Below are positions 12,601-26,961 of a stretch of 64,000 bases of DNA, in pieces; within the stretch, counting starts at the first letter, position 1; each line of letters opens with the position of its first letter. The DNA is taken from the NCBI RefSeq assembly GCF_900496995.4, contig NC_044029.1, positions 14,384,001 to 14,448,000 of the forward strand. Reading direction: 5' to 3'. Both the position numbers and the translations under genes were made by a program. Source of the DNA: Aquila chrysaetos chrysaetos (taxonomy: Eukaryota; Chordata; Aves; Accipitriformes; Accipitridae). The notes under the pieces were generated by a model, which did not search any database, was not told where the DNA came from, and saw only the letters and a list, made by a program, of their open reading frames with translations.

Positions 12601-15600
12601 GGGAAGGAGGAACTCCAGGCTCTGGCTCCAGTCACTGGCTGTCACTTCCCCTGAGAGTGTGGCAGCTCCAACTGCAGCGCATGCCGAGAAGAGAGTCCTT
12701 TTGTTAAACCCAGATCACTGTGCTGCTGGGAACGCAAGAGACTGCTGTCAAAAGGAAACCATAAAGTTTGACTTTGCAGCTTACCAAGTCAGGGAGACCA
12801 GGGCTCCTGGATCAGGAAAGCAGACACCTATGCCTATTAATGCTAGCTACAGATCTAGCCTTGGAATAAAACTGCTTTGTCTGATGGAGGCAGAAAATTA
12901 TCAAATTATTTAAGAGCTGTGTATCCTTTGTTCGGGAAAGTGCAGGTACCCTATAAGCAGAAATGTTTAGTAAAGGAAATAGGAATACTTCTGTACAGCA
13001 TACTTTAAAATATTCAGTTAATTCAAATACTGTTTGGATTTAAGAGAACAAGAGGCTACAAGGCTGGTTGTATATAGACAGGGTTTCCTTCTAGACAATT
13101 ATGTTATATTGCATGTGAATTAACTTCATTGTTTCATACAGTTTAAAATGATTTTCCTTCCTGGCAAAACTTTCAAGATTCAGATGATTCTGTCCATCCC
13201 TTGTCAGGGCAATATGTTGAAATTTCAGAATGGTTGTGAACTTAACTATTGCTTTGACGTGAATTGTTCTTTTTGATTGTTTCTAAATATATAATTCCAT
13301 TTTTAAGGTGTATTATTTCAGCTCTTACTGCCTTATGTTTTGAGATTAAAGCTTTGAAAGGAAGACTGATCAAACAGAAAATCTAAATAGCTCTTCTCAA
13401 TACTGTTGAAATATTTCCCCCTTTTTATAAGAAATTCAGTGCATCTGGCTCATGTCCCCCAAACAATTTCAGTTTAAATCATTTTGTATCTTGCGGCAAA
13501 AGTAGATTTCTTAAAATTTTCCATTCAGCAGCATTCCTAATCCTGGAGGAGTAGGGACTCATTATTTCTTTCAATGTGATGATGGATAGGCAGTCTGCTT
13601 TTTTACTTTTAAAGTGTTATCTGATGGTTAGAAACATAAGCACAATACAATATCTTAAAACCCGTAAAAGCCTTAGTTATTTAATAGAAGAATGAAACAA
13701 AAAATATCATTATATTTTTTCCCAGCATTAAGACCATGCAATCTTATTATAATGGTTACATAGGATTTATACTGGTGACATCACACAAGTATTTTATCAT
13801 ATGTATCAATGTTAGTTTCCAAAGAGGTTGATTTTGGGGGTTTCTTTTAATCATCAGAGGTGTGTTAGTGTCAGTCTTCTAACAGAAAATGTAAAGGAAT
13901 TCACTATGTGAAAAAAAGGCTTATAATGAGATGAAACATGTTCAGTTTTAGGTTTGCAGAGAATGCTTCGAGCATTTTATATTTTACAAACATTGTTAAA
14001 ATCCCATCTGGTGTTTGTGAAGTATTTTACTATCTCCTGCTGGGCCAGGCAGACATTGGTTTTCATGTCTGTATGTTTCCAAAACATTAGGAAAAAAATT
14101 GAATGGACCTGGACCAAGTGCAGCAAAATGATAGAATGCTGTATTTCCATTCTTCTGCATTCGGGAATGGAGACAAATGCCCCCGATTCCAGAAAAGATC
14201 CATCAGTTCTCATAACGGAACTTCTTGTGAAAAATGCAAAGGAGTAAATTTCTCTAAGTAGTTCAACATTCAACATCTTGTGCATGATGGATTTTTATGA
14301 GCAATAAATATATAATTTCTGTTTCAATTATATACTTCATTTTCAAGGGAATTAATTTAGAAAATATAAAACCCAGATGAAAATGTGTTCCATTTTGATA
14401 TGCGCATTTTTCCTTTATGCAGTTGACTTATTAATTGGCTGTGAAAAAATAAATAAATACCGAAACAGAAATGTGAAGTCCTGCTAATTTTGTATTCCTG
14501 GAGCCAGCATCATGCATACCAATGACCCATTTTCTCTGAAGTCAATGGGAACAGACCCATTTCTGGTCTTAAACCACATCTACAACGGGTATAGCTTTTA
14601 ATTATTTTAATTTAGTTTCTCAATTAATAAGAGAGGAGAAAAGAGAATCAGTTCAGAAGAGGGAAGGGTCAGTGGGTCTACATTAGTGTTGTTTGTAGAA
14701 GGGAGATAATTATCTAAAATGACATGCCAGTGATAGCATAGCTACTGCATACAACTACATTTTAATGGCTTAAGAAATATAAGTATTTCCAAACACATTT
14801 GTTGCACTGAATATCCTAGAAAGCCTTTCCTACGTTCGCTGATAATTCATAGAAAATGTAGATACATTGCCAAAACAAATAAAAAAATCTTAGAGGAACA
14901 GAAGTATAAAAATAGACTGATTGCTTTTTAAGATGCAATGGTCATACCATTGGAATACCAGATGGAATTTTCCATAGATGCTTTTGTGCTTTTTACCTGA
15001 TAAATGGCTGGCATTATATCAGAAAACCCTTTCTGTGCGTGCTTTTGATTGTGTATTTGCCATTTTCTTAAAGGACAGACTTTTGATGGGAGTGTGATTC
15101 TTGCTGCATTTGTTCATCCTTCGTTCTTCCACACGTGATTTGCACACACAGGGCCCATCTTCTTGCCAGGGAGGGTGGGGAGCAGGTGTACATGCAGACA
15201 CACATTTCATATAAACTTCATGTGAGAGCAACCCAAGGGATTGACTGTGTGTGCAGATAGTCAATAGGCACATCCCCACTTCCATACAATCTTGGCTCTT
15301 GTGAAACACATTGTGCCTCTCATTCCAAGCCCTCGGTTCTCTCTCTTTGCTGGTATCATGCCCATTCTTAGAGCTAAAGAACGAAATTGAGAATGTGAGG
15401 TCAACAGATCATCTGATGCGTATATAAAACCCATGGAAATTAGATTGTTCTCTGCTTGTCGTGTTCTCTGACCAGTGTAAAAAACCACTTCCTTTGCTAT
15501 TTAAAATGGTATTTTCAAATATTGATCTAAGTAAACATTGTTACAGCAATCTTAAATGTCATGATAATCAGCGTTCTGGATAAATGGCATTTATTTCTAT

Positions 15601-15954
15601 TTGAGGCACTTTGCTGAGTCTGTATACACAGAGTTTGATAACAGCTTTATGCTTAGCAGCAAATGTGAACTGTTAACTCTCTGGGAGACAGGGCAGAGGG
15701 GTGGAGAAGCTCAGCTGAGCTAATTGCTGTCTCCTCCATAAGGCAGATGTGCAATACAGGTATTTGTTCTATGAAGATCTGAATGTCTCATAAACTGGAA
15801 CTGGAGGAGGACTTAAGAGAAAGGTAAGAAGCTGAGGAGGAGTTGGAATTGCTATAGTCTGTAACAGCAAGGAGACAATTGCCTCTTCCAGCCCCTTTAC
15901 CCTTTTTTAGGGGATATGGTGGTCAGTAGTGAGCTGGTGACCAGCTGTGGAGGT
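6693..15954. other. Non-coding stretch
   Basis: AT-rich unique sequence without a supported gene. A less AT-rich patch at about 12330-12830 gives overlapping open frames on both strands but no domain. GAAGTCAATGGGA at about 14539 is a fragment of the ancient amniote repeat described at 53140. A short splice-bounded segment on the minus strand near 10253-10278 (acceptor TTTTATTCACAG, donor AAG-gtgagg) is too short to judge. Confidence 0.55.
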
Positions 15955-15980
15955 GGGGGGGGAAGGGGGGGAATGATGGG
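15955..15980 (+). other. G-quadruplex-prone G tract
   Basis: Eight consecutive G, two A, then seven consecutive G, followed after six bases by another GGG. The first 17 bases alone satisfy the G3+N1-7 four-run pattern. It sits in a G-rich, C-poor strand from about 15945 to 16000. No gene start lies nearby that would give it a role. Confidence 0.6.
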
Positions 15981-18900
15981 AGAAAGGAGGCCAACTATAG
16001 CTCTCCAGCAGGTGGGAATGATTATGGAAAGAATGACGACCTGTACTGTACAAGTTATTGATGGTAGTTCCCAGAGGAGTTGAGTTAATAAAGCTGCAGC
16101 CAAAATAAACCACATCCCTTGCATCTTGTCTTTCTTCCTGCATGTCCGGAACAATGCAATGAAAGTCTATTGCCTCCCCTTCCCCCCATGCCTCCCCCAA
16201 CACGCTGAAGTTTTCTTCTGCTCTGTTCTACGCAGCTGTGTCATGGAAGGATTTAACTTTTGTTTTCTGTTAAAAGTACAAAAACATGAACATTGGGTAG
16301 ATCCTGATTCTACTTTTCTAAAAGGAAGTATACACTTAAAATGAGAAAAGGGAGTGGAAAGCAAACGAGCAGAAATATTACCTGCTTGATGTAACAGTAT
16401 GTTGGTTTTGCCTTTAGCATCTGTTCCTAGATCTGTGCTAAGCTGCATTTCTCAAGACTGGACAGATATTACTGTGTTTGCACTGTATGATCCATGAGGG
16501 TAGCTAACACCCAGCAATCAGGTGACGGTCTTTTGAAGTGATTGTTCTTTTTAATAGTGTAGACTTGTAGAAAAGGAGTTGTTCTGAACAAGAATAATTG
16601 TAGAATGGAACTCATCAAAGAGTTGAATTCCTAGAATCCAAATTCCGGCGTCCTCAGTGGTTCCTCTTGATCTAGAGCTATTTTATTCTATTAAGTCTTT
16701 CTGGTAAAAGTATATATATTGTCCATTTTATAGACAAAGTCACTTTCTAGGTCTTTTCCACAACAAACAGCACATGGCAACCCTGATCCTATATCACGTT
16801 TTTCCATTTGCTTTTGCAGCTCCAGTCTTAATTCTCATTATTTTCATCACTGACGCTAAATGGCATTCTTTGGTATGACTTGGGTTCCAAGCCCTGTCAG
16901 CATGGAAGAACATTTGAACTAGTGGGGACTGAATGACTGGCTTCAACACCACGTCTATTCTTTAATAGCTTTGGCATGCTATTTCCTTGAAAATTGGTTT
17001 GTCTGCTTCCAAGTCTATCATAGGACCTGCGTGTGCCAGAATACTGCTTTATGTAGACATCAAACCTTGACGCTGTTGCCCTGGATATGATTCTTTGCAC
17101 AGCTATTTGTACAGTCCATCTAGGAACTGGCCTGTTACTGAAGTATCAAAGTTCTTCTTGAGTGTTTAAAAATAGAAATATCTGTAACAATATAAGCTTC
17201 TCTTTTTTTCCTTTTTCTTTGTCCAGGGTGTAGGAAAAATATCTTCATTAGTTTATAGCTTGCCTGAATGGACATTGTGTACCTGTGTATGTGATTGAGT
17301 GCATCTGTATTTATACTGAGAACTCATAGTGTTCTATACATTTATTTCTGAAGGTGGTGACATTTCTGCTCATTCTCCTGTGAGTCCTACAATCAAGGTT
17401 AGTGTTTCCCAGACAGGGGAGCTGTAGCATTCATGGGGAGGTCATCAGACAGAAGTGGGGTTACGGTCCTGAAATTAGGTGTGCTGATATAAAAGCTTGA
17501 AAGCAGCTCACCTGGGTCAAACTATTGTTAAATGACATTTGAATACAAAATAATTTATATAGGTAGGTTTATTAGTTTATTAGTAAAGAATCTTCTTTTA
17601 AGCCCAGGAGGCAAGGAATTGAAAATTGAAAAATTAGAATAATAGGCATGGGCTGCACAGCTGTTCACTAGCAACTCAGCCATTTTGTGTGCAGTGCTTT
17701 GTTGCTATTTGGGTATCTGCTGTTATTGTAAAATCATTACATCTTCCTGTAACTACTTCTCGGTCTTTTAACAGCTGAGCTCACTTTCGAAATGAAATCA
17801 ATCAGACCCATTGCTTTTCCATGAGCTTTTAAAGTCAAACACCTTAGCATATGTATATTCTAGTTTATCCTTATTACATGCCAGTTTTTACTGCTTACTC
17901 TCAGAAACACTGGGGTAAGGATTCCTACTAACGTGCTTTTTCCTTACTACATGCATCACTAGTGAAATAGTGAGCAGTACTGGCATTAGCACCTCTTGTA
18001 ATTGGTGGATTTAGTGCATGCCTGAGAGTATAAGTTGCAGGCAGACCCTTCTGAACCAATTGCTCCATTTTTGCAGGCACCTTTCACAAGCACAAGAGTT
18101 AGAGCTTTAATTTTTAATAATGGCAGCTCAGCCTCTGTTAGGAGTGTTGCACACCGAAGTTAGTCCATATCCTAAGGAATGTTCTGCATATTGAGAAATG
18201 TTATTCTATAATTACCAGCTTAACAGCAGGCAAGTGGAAAACTCTTTTCACACGTAAGGACTAGACCTTTCATAAAGATAAAACATTTTGCAGACTGCAG
18301 ACATTTTGCAGTCTTGGTGATGATCTTGGATAAAGTTAAAATGAGGGTATTTGCTTCTGTTGACTGAATTCCAACATTAATTTAGACCTAATCATACTTA
18401 GCTCTAATCATCTTGATCTCTATTTCCCAATGAGGGGTGGAAAATTTCCTTAAAATCCCTTTTGTTACCCTGGGTTTTACTTGGTTTGCAAATGTAAGAG
18501 TCTATCCCTATAATTTTTTCAGGTGTTCTCTGATGTGAAAGCCTTTAGGGAGCGAATCACTCAACTGTGGGCATTTCCTGTTCTATGAAGTATGATTGTA
18601 TTACTAAAGCTTTAGATATCAAATGTTTTTAATTCGTTGAGGTACAATTTTTCCTAACAGCTACTGATGCTCAGTATGTAGGAAGTTTGGCGAATGGATC
18701 CAATGACTGGGGATAAGTGGGTAGGCCAGATGAGGATCTTTGCCACCCTGCCCCAACCTCCAAATTTTCTTAGGAAAGAATAAAAAAACACAGTGTGGGT
18801 GCATACCGATGACGGGTCTGTTGCTGTCTGCACACAGGAAGATCTGCCCCAGCATTAATAACCACAGTAAAGACCAACATTCATTTCATCAATTGTTTTT

Positions 18901-21900
18901 AAGCAACTGGGTCAATGATATTTCTGACAATGCGAATGGTGAGCATTTAAATTGCTTTCACAAAAGCGGTTAACACATTGTACCACTAATTATATGATTA
19001 CAGGGAAGCTATTTATCAATTTACTTTTACAGGAACTGTTTATTTTGGACTTAACCTTTAAGTTTTGCTGTAGTTTGAAACAGAGCCTCTCACAGAGGGA
19101 AGCTGTTAGTAGTGGCTAGTTTATAGAGTTTGGGGCCCAACAAAAATACCTCAGAATCATCCAAGGCCAGACAAGAGGTTTTATGAAAGTCTTCTAATTC
19201 CACACATGAAACACGAGTTAAGTTTCAGTTAAAATGTGACCAGTTTTTTTATTTCTAAATATTAATCTTTCTTAAAATTCAGGTTTCAGCTCATGCAAGC
19301 ATAGACAACTGGTGACACATAGAAGAAGATAGGCAACCTTCGCTGTATCTACCTTTGTTCACTTCCCTCCTCATATAGCAACCCTGCTCTTTGGTTTTTA
19401 GCAGCTATAAGAAATAAAGGTAGTTGACTTTGCTCATGGTCTCTGGCATGTACTGGTTTTGAGTGGAAAGATTTTGTTAGGGACAGAACAATAAACCAAG
19501 CTGCCTTTTTTAGGGCTATGTATAAGGGCTGTAATGTGTCTAGAGCTCTTGGTAGGTCTGCTAGTGATGGCATGAGGAATTTTGTATGATAGGTGAAATA
19601 TGAATGTTGCACCAAAAATGAGCATGCGCAGTGCTCAAGAGGAGTAAGAATGTGGAGCAATGAGAGTATTAGAGGGAACGGTGTGTACTAAAACAATAGC
19701 CAGAATGGCATTAACCAACACAGGTTGGCCTTTATGCAAGTTAATTCAGGATTATATGGAATGGACTGTTCTCAAACCTGGGAACTTATGCCCTGTGCTC
19801 CCTTTGGAGGAGTCTGCATATGCAGAATAAATGCAGGGCAGCATGCCCTGAGCTTTGCCTGCAGAAGCAAGTTGCGTTGGTTTAACTTAAATTTTTAAAT
19901 AGATTTCAGTTAAACACCCTGTGAGGACATGGTTCCCTTAGTTTAAGTATTAGACAAGTTCCTGACTAGCTGACCTGAAATAGCAAGGTTTGCAGTACTT
20001 TTTATATGAGAAGTCTCAGAGAGTACTGTAGACACTACCAAGTTGTGCCTAAAAAAGAAAAGCGTAGAATTTATTCACAGACTGTTATTTAAAGAGTGCC
20101 TTTGAACACACTTGTACTTTCATAAGAGTTGAGCAATTTGTCCAGTTCAGAGCCTAAGGACTAGCCCTACTAAAGGCTGTTTAAAAATTAGGCACCCTAG
20201 ACTGGCTCCCACATCCTGTGCTAAGTGCTAGTGTTAGCTGTGCTGAGCATGGGGAGAGAGGATGAACCAAAACATCTGCAAGAGGCCTGTACAGGGGACT
20301 TTCTACAGAGGGCCAGAAGGACATGTTTGGAATCTCGATTCTCTGCTGAAGGAGCGAATCTGATTGACAGCTTCAAAAGGTGCATCCTTCTAACTTTGGA
20401 TGCCTGGTCTAGAATCCTTTTCATGGGAGACCCTCAAAGTTCAGTGTATTACTTTGATTGCACATTTGCTGATAGTGCGACAGCCATCTGCTTCTTTTCA
20501 TAGACTGACAGCTTGAGGACTAACAATCTGAGGACTTGCAAGAGGTGGGATCCCTGCCATTGGCATGAGGGGCAAATCTGGATGCAGGCAAATGGACATT
20601 GAAATGAACATTGCAGTCCTGGCCTCTTGAAGATCACATCAGGGACTTGGCCATAACACACTGAGGCTTCAAGTTCAGGCTGTGTACTGCAGTTTCATTC
20701 TCCCAGGGTGCCATGGTGGTGATGGTGCAGACCTGCATGTTGTTCCACATTGAGATGTGATGTGGCAGGGGCACTTACCGAGATTCAGGAGTCCCATATA
20801 ACCAAGGGCAGGAAATGCTCATTTCTTACTTCCAAAAAGATGCCTTTAGATTACACCCTGCCTATACTACTGAAGTTGTGACACCATCCAGAAAAGCATT
20901 CAGAATTCATTGATCCAGAAAGGCCAGGAAGAAACCTGTTTCTGTACCTCCTATTTAGGACCCATAACTTCTCACACTGATGATCCTTGATTTTTGTCCC
21001 TATTCCAGCCTCAGGAGCAAACACCAGAACTCAGAATACCCCATCTGGATGACAAATGGTCTGTTACCATTCAGTAACATACTCTCTGCTGTAAATTGCT
21101 GTGTCGCAACTGATCTTTCCTGCATGATAGCCTCCATACTAGCCAACAACTGAAGAGGTAGAATTTGAGTCGTCTTAAAATATGTCCTTAAGCTGTTGCA
21201 TTTGCATTTCTCACTTCCTGGGTAAATGCTGTAAGTTCTTCTGTAAAAAGGGGTGCTCCCACCTCTGGGTATTAAAAAAAACAACTTGATGGCTCACAAC
21301 TGCTGCCTCTAGAAAGTCCAGTTCCATGAGTATGTGTTAAATGTCTCTCTGAATGTCTGTTGCATTCAGTTACTCAGAGATTTTAAGCTAGTGGAACATG
21401 TTTTTTCTGGATCCTGACCATATCTAGGCTGGCAGTGGCAGAGAAGGCACTGAATCAAACAGATATGTATACTGGGTGAATTTAAGCAACTTCAAGATTA
21501 GGCAACAGCTGATGAGTCTTATTTGGATTCCAGTTTTGGTCTCAGGGCTGCAGTTCCAACTTCAGTCCTGCTTTAAATGCCTGCATCCTCCCTGGATACA
21601 GCACAAAGGCTTTAGAGAATGCTAGTGCCTGTGTCCAAGTGTGCTTTTGCATGGAGCCCCGGAGGAAAAGATGATATACTCTTTAGTCTTCTTCAGACTC
21701 CATACTACGGGCATGTGTTGTCTCTTTTTCACTTTTGAGTAAACAAAACTTATAGGTTCATGATGGTCTGTACAGATTCGAATGTAACTTTTTTTTCTTT
21801 CCCTTCTCTTAGGGCTCAGATACTTCAAACAGAGGGTTTGGGGGTTTTTGGTTTCTTCGGTATGATTTTGTTAAAGTCTCATTATTGCTTTTGTGAAGTA

Positions 21901-23530
21901 AGGTATAAGCTAGTAGGTTGTAACATACATGTTTCTGTGCATATTAATTAGACTTTGCAAAGCTAATTAATCTAATCTCAAACACCACAAAATCCGCACC
22001 ACTTAGCACATCCTACTCTGAGATTCGTAGCGGGAATGAAATGGAAAGAAAAGGCAGTTGTTACGAAAATACACAGGGACTTTCTTCTGAAGAATGTTGA
22101 CCTAGAGGCTGTGTACACATATTTCTTTTGTTAGAAGAAATGTTCTAAAAGGTGAATACAATAGTTCTATATTTTCTCAGGGGAAACTTCAAGTAACAAT
22201 TATATTACTACTATTCAAAATTATATGGATATATATTAAAATAGAAAAAGTGTTACATTCAGCAACTTGCAAATACTATTCTTGCTTTTAAAGCTTCTTA
22301 TAAATCTCTCCCTCCTTTCAAAACAGAGAACCTACAGTTAGTTTGTCAAGAGCATTAAAGCATTAAACAGTTATTGTTGACGTTTTTGGTTACTCTCAGA
22401 TACTAAATACTAGAAAACGTGAAACTAGCTAATTTGAGGTTTAAGAGCTTACAGCTCAGATTCATTTTATAAAACTATTGCCCACAGAAAATAAAGAAGT
22501 AGATGTTGCCTGTTGGTAAATATTCAATGAATAATTTCAGCCTGTAAAACACAAGTGGTAAGGAAACAGATATTTGAGACATAGAAAAGCAGACAGATAG
22601 GTGGCTTGTTTTTAGTCGCTCATTCTGAGAGGAGCGTGTCTGATATTTACACTGTTTACCATCCATTCATTTCTAACCCAAAATTAAACTTGACTTGAAT
22701 GTGGAGGTCAGTCTGTCAAGAGGATTCCTCAGATGAGTATCCATTAAACCATGTGCCAGAGAAGTCAGCTCTGATGCAGCTTTTCAGCAGCTCACACGGG
22801 TGATCTAGGCAGACAGAAAAACTGTGGCTGGCAATCCTTTTGCTGGAAGGATTACCCAACTTGCAACGCTGATGGCAGAGGAGCTGCTGTTGATAGCTGC
22901 GCTGCTCCTCACAGTCTGGACAGTGGTGTTGACAGCAGCTGAGGGAATTGGATTCCCAGGCCCACAGCAGCATCATGCATAGTGCCTCTTTTCTTCATTT
23001 TAAGGGAAGAAAAGGAAGAGTTAATTTTAGCCTAACATGCAAAACTTTTCTTCTTGTGTAATGCATGAAGCATGAACTCAGTGGGAGGTCCATGAAAATG
23101 AGCCTGACTCTGCCCCATTAGCATTCTGGTCATATTTTAGGACAACATAAGCAGACTTACAGCTTTTAGAAATGTTGTTTTGCTCTCATCTAAATCTGCC
23201 CCACAGCTGAGTTCTGTGTAAAGAGGGAGTGTTGTCCCATGCCAAGGCTGGGGTATTTCAATTTCCTGGCTGTGTATATTTTATTTAATTATTCTTTCTC
23301 CCCCTCCCCACCCTGACAGTTTTTAGAAATCAATGAGAAATATTAAAGGCAACTAATTCAGTTCAAGACTTACTTCTACCAAGTCATTCCCTAGCCTATG
23401 TTTCATCTCTACAATTTTCTTTTTTTAAAATAACTATTATTACTAGTAACTTGAAAAATTGTGGGTTTACTGTCTGCTCATGAACAAAGTCACAGGAAGC
23501 TTCACTGACCTCTCCTTGCTTCCTCTGCAG
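15981..23530. other. Non-coding stretch
   Basis: No supported gene. Between about 20220 and 21350 the sequence is less AT-rich and may be an old repeat I cannot name. A minus-strand frame at 22716-22976 would encode an 86-residue cysteine-rich peptide (CCQHHCPDC, then CHQRC), but it has no splice sites, signal peptide or known domain to support it. Very AT-rich stretches such as 21900-22000 have the look of conserved non-coding DNA, which cannot be tested here. Confidence 0.5.
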
Positions 23531-23619
23531 GGAGGGAAGAAGAGCTGTGCCTGTTATTTCCATCACCACAAGTTGAAACAGGCCGTGGTGCCTTCGCAGC
23601 AGCCCGGCCATCTGCCCAG
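23531..23619 (+). other. Candidate internal exon (unrecognised)
   Basis: An 89-bp segment is bounded by a textbook acceptor (CTCTCCTTGCTTCCTCTGCAG ending at 23530) and a textbook donor (CCCAG followed by gtgagt at 23620). It is noticeably richer in C and G, with several CpG, than the DNA around it. Two plus frames are open throughout. One, entering at phase 0 and leaving after two bases of a codon, contains KKSCACYFHHHKLKQAVV. The other, entering after two bases, contains REEELCLLFPSPQVETG. I do not recognise either, and found no convincing neighbouring exon on this strand, so it may be a lone exon of a gene extending outside the window, a lncRNA exon, or a chance decoy. Confidence 0.25.
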
Positions 23620-26600
23620 GTGAGTTCTGAATCTGGCAGAGCCAGGGTCCGTAAGCAGGCAAGGGCATGCTTTAAAGAAACTCTTGTTGTAGAAGCCACT
23701 TGTCCTCAATACAAATGACTCCTACTGCAGGTTCTTTTTAAATAATGAATTATTTCTCATTTCTGTAGTGATGAAAATTTTGTATTTTTCACTTTTCAGT
23801 TTATGAATACTGCAGGAAGTATATCGCATTGACCGAATTGATTAAGAAACTGAAATGGTTTTCTGCTGTTGTGATTAGAACACATGAAATAATGCGTATC
23901 ATAGTAACAGTTTATTTTGTTTAGTTCTTTCTGCAGCCAACTTCAACTAAGTTTTCAAGTTCCTTAGATAGTTTTTTTTGTTTTCAGGCAAGACTATTGA
24001 TGCAATTGGGTTTGCACTAAGCAGAAAATAAAATATTCAGAACTGTTTTGGGCTTATGCCCTCTAGAACCACAATTATGTCTCTAAACGAGAAATTGATT
24101 TTGAAACAAACCACAGGTTTTAATAATTCTCAGTGTTCCCGTCAGGTTCCTGTTCTGTGTAGGGAGTGTTGTAACTAATTTGCACCTCATGGTTCAAGGC
24201 AGAAGTGCCTTAAATGTGGATCAGAACTGGATCTGGCTGCAAAGGCTGGCCCTGTACTTTCCCAAAGTTTGGGAGTGTTTAGATCTTGAAACTTATTTTG
24301 GTCAGGCTTGTTCTTTGATATCCCCAGATGAAAGGCAGCCTATAAATGTGAAGAGTAAATTCTTCTGCCTTGGTTACACCAGTGTTACCAAATTAATGCC
24401 GATGGGGTCGCATGTTGTAACAGGGTGGAAAATTTGGCCCAGAGTGTTTATTGTAAGTAGCAATAAGGAAAAGAAACCTATTGAAGAGAAGAAACACAAA
24501 ACTGTAAATGGTCAGGCAGCAGGCCTCTTGCTAACTTCACCAGCCAAACTGATGATTTACTCCAACATTAACATTTTGTGCAACCAAGCCAAATTCACTG
24601 TATAAAACATTTTATTGCAATAACCTTGCCTCCCCTGCCCTTTGCCTTTTCCAAGAGATTGGAGGGCACATATAAACTGCTAAAAGAACTGAAATTGTTT
24701 AGCTATCTGTATTCAGTATCCCTCCAGGCTTATTTACTACATAAAGAGCAAAGAAAAACAGCTAAACATTTTAAGAGGATAGAGAAGTTTTTATTGTGAA
24801 ATATCCAGGGCCTTTATTTTAGACTTATGGGTCTGCATTGCACATTTCTAATAGCAAACAATAAAAGTGAAAAAATAAAAGGGATTAATGCATTAGTTAT
24901 GGGTTGGCAATGGACAGATATGTGGTACTTATTCTCTGGCTGGCATGGCATAGCATCAGCATTGGGTCCCTACTAAAACAAAAAAGCGGAAAGTCAAACA
25001 ACAGTCATGTCAAATTAAACCTCTTTTTGTTTAATTTTTCAAAGTGATTCATTTAGGTGGTTGGCAGAGAGTCAAACTGATAGCTAACAATAGTTCATTT
25101 ATTTAATGTCGCTTTCAGTACCCTGTAGCCACTCGACTGTATCAGAACTTATCTTCTGTAATTCTCTTTGAGCTGTGAAGATAGGCCAGGAAACTGAAGT
25201 AGGTCAGGTGTACATGAAGGCGCAGCTCACATGGTGGGGCAGTTTGTGCTTCATGAACCACAGAATTGGGGAAGGGATTTTCAAGAACAGTTAAAGCTTG
25301 CTTTTAATCTGAAAAGTGAATAAAACTGATATCACTATGTTCTGTGTTTGCTGAGTCTCAACAACTGAAAAAATAAGACCTCAGTTTCTGGAGAAAAAAA
25401 TGTGTTGTGTGAACTGCCAATGCTGCAAATACACTGTGAGAGCAAATAATGAAAATGAGATCTTTTCTGACTACATTTTCATACCAGTTATAGAAGTTCG
25501 GAGATGGTAAGTTAGTGTCTTGGTGATTTCCCTGTAAATCTATTTTCTTCAGTAGGGTTGAAAAAAATATGTCTGATTAGAATTAGCAAAGAACTCTGCA
25601 TTTTTGCACGAATATGAGTAAATCTAGTCATAAACACTTTTTAGTAATGGTTCTATGGGGCTTATAGAAATAAAGTTAAGCAAAGGTTATTAAGTCAATA
25701 AAGTCAGTAGATACAAACCTAATAATCAGAAAGGAAGCAGATCAGTTGAGTAAGAAGATAATATTTACTATAATTGTGAGTGTTGATAACAAAGTTTTTT
25801 CTGTTCTATTTAATAGACTTTTGTGTGACTGTTGCATAGTGTTTGATCAAGCTCTGGCACAGGTGGTTCACCCAATGAAAACAAGTGTAGTGTATGACAG
25901 TTCTCTGGCATTTTAAAATTGTATATCATGCAGTATAAATGTATACAGAAACACTACAGTGAGTGGGAAAATATGAGCAGCCTACACATGGAAGACATCT
26001 GTTTAAGTCCCATGTATAATTTTTGATGTTTGTTTGTTTGTTATAAAGGGCTGGATAATTTTGATCTTCAGTTTCAATTTTTACATTTTTCAGCTAAACT
26101 TTTCCATATATTCATGCTCAGACAAGGTGATCTGTGATAAAAGAAAACATTTTTATACATAAGACCCATGGATTGTATATTAAATAAATCTTTCTATTAT
26201 TCAGCTCTGGTGAGGATTATATATGCTTACAAGGGACAACTTTTCTCAAAAGCCAAGTAGCCCTTTCACCTCTTTTCCTGTAAGTATGCTCTGTCTGTGC
26301 CAAAAGGTCTTGTGCCTGTGATTCACTTCTAGTTTTGTGCACATCTTCTACCAAAGAAGGTTATTTTAGAATAATTTTCAAATGCTGATTTTCTTAAAGA
26401 AGCATAGTTTCTGTGAGTCAACTTATATTTATAAAAATATAATAATTCTGATAGAATAAAAACATTTTTTTCATAAAATGTGTATAGTTGTTGCTACATA
26501 GAAGGATTCTATCAAAAAAAGACTGGAGAAAGAGCATTGGTCCATCATCCCTGTTTCACTGGGGCTGAGTTTATGTGATCCTTATGTTAAAACCTGTAAT

Positions 26601-26961
26601 TTTTCCTCCCTGAATTGCATTTAACTTATTATTTTGATTATTCCTTGTGTTGCTGCATCTTTAATGTGTTGGGAAAGTTTTGTGTTCTCTGACATCCTGG
26701 TGAGCCAAGTCAATGACAATTTTTGGTAAGTATGGGTCTCTAGTCAATCAAATCAAGAGTGGATTCTGATCAAAAGGAATCCTTCACCCTAACAGGGTAA
26801 AGGAACAATCTAATCTCAAAAAAATCTACATTATAGAAACAATACAATGCCCATAAGAAATATTCTGCTTATGGTTTGTATTTTCTGGTGGGTTTTAAAG
26901 AGAGTTAATGGAGAAAACCAGATTCTAAATATGTATTACTCACCACACTGTGGTCAATGTA
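23620..26961. other. Non-coding stretch
   Basis: AT-rich sequence without a supported gene or nameable repeat. The 141-codon plus frame at 24180-24605 shows no domain, starts in no special context and has no splice partner, so it is left out. Confidence 0.55.
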
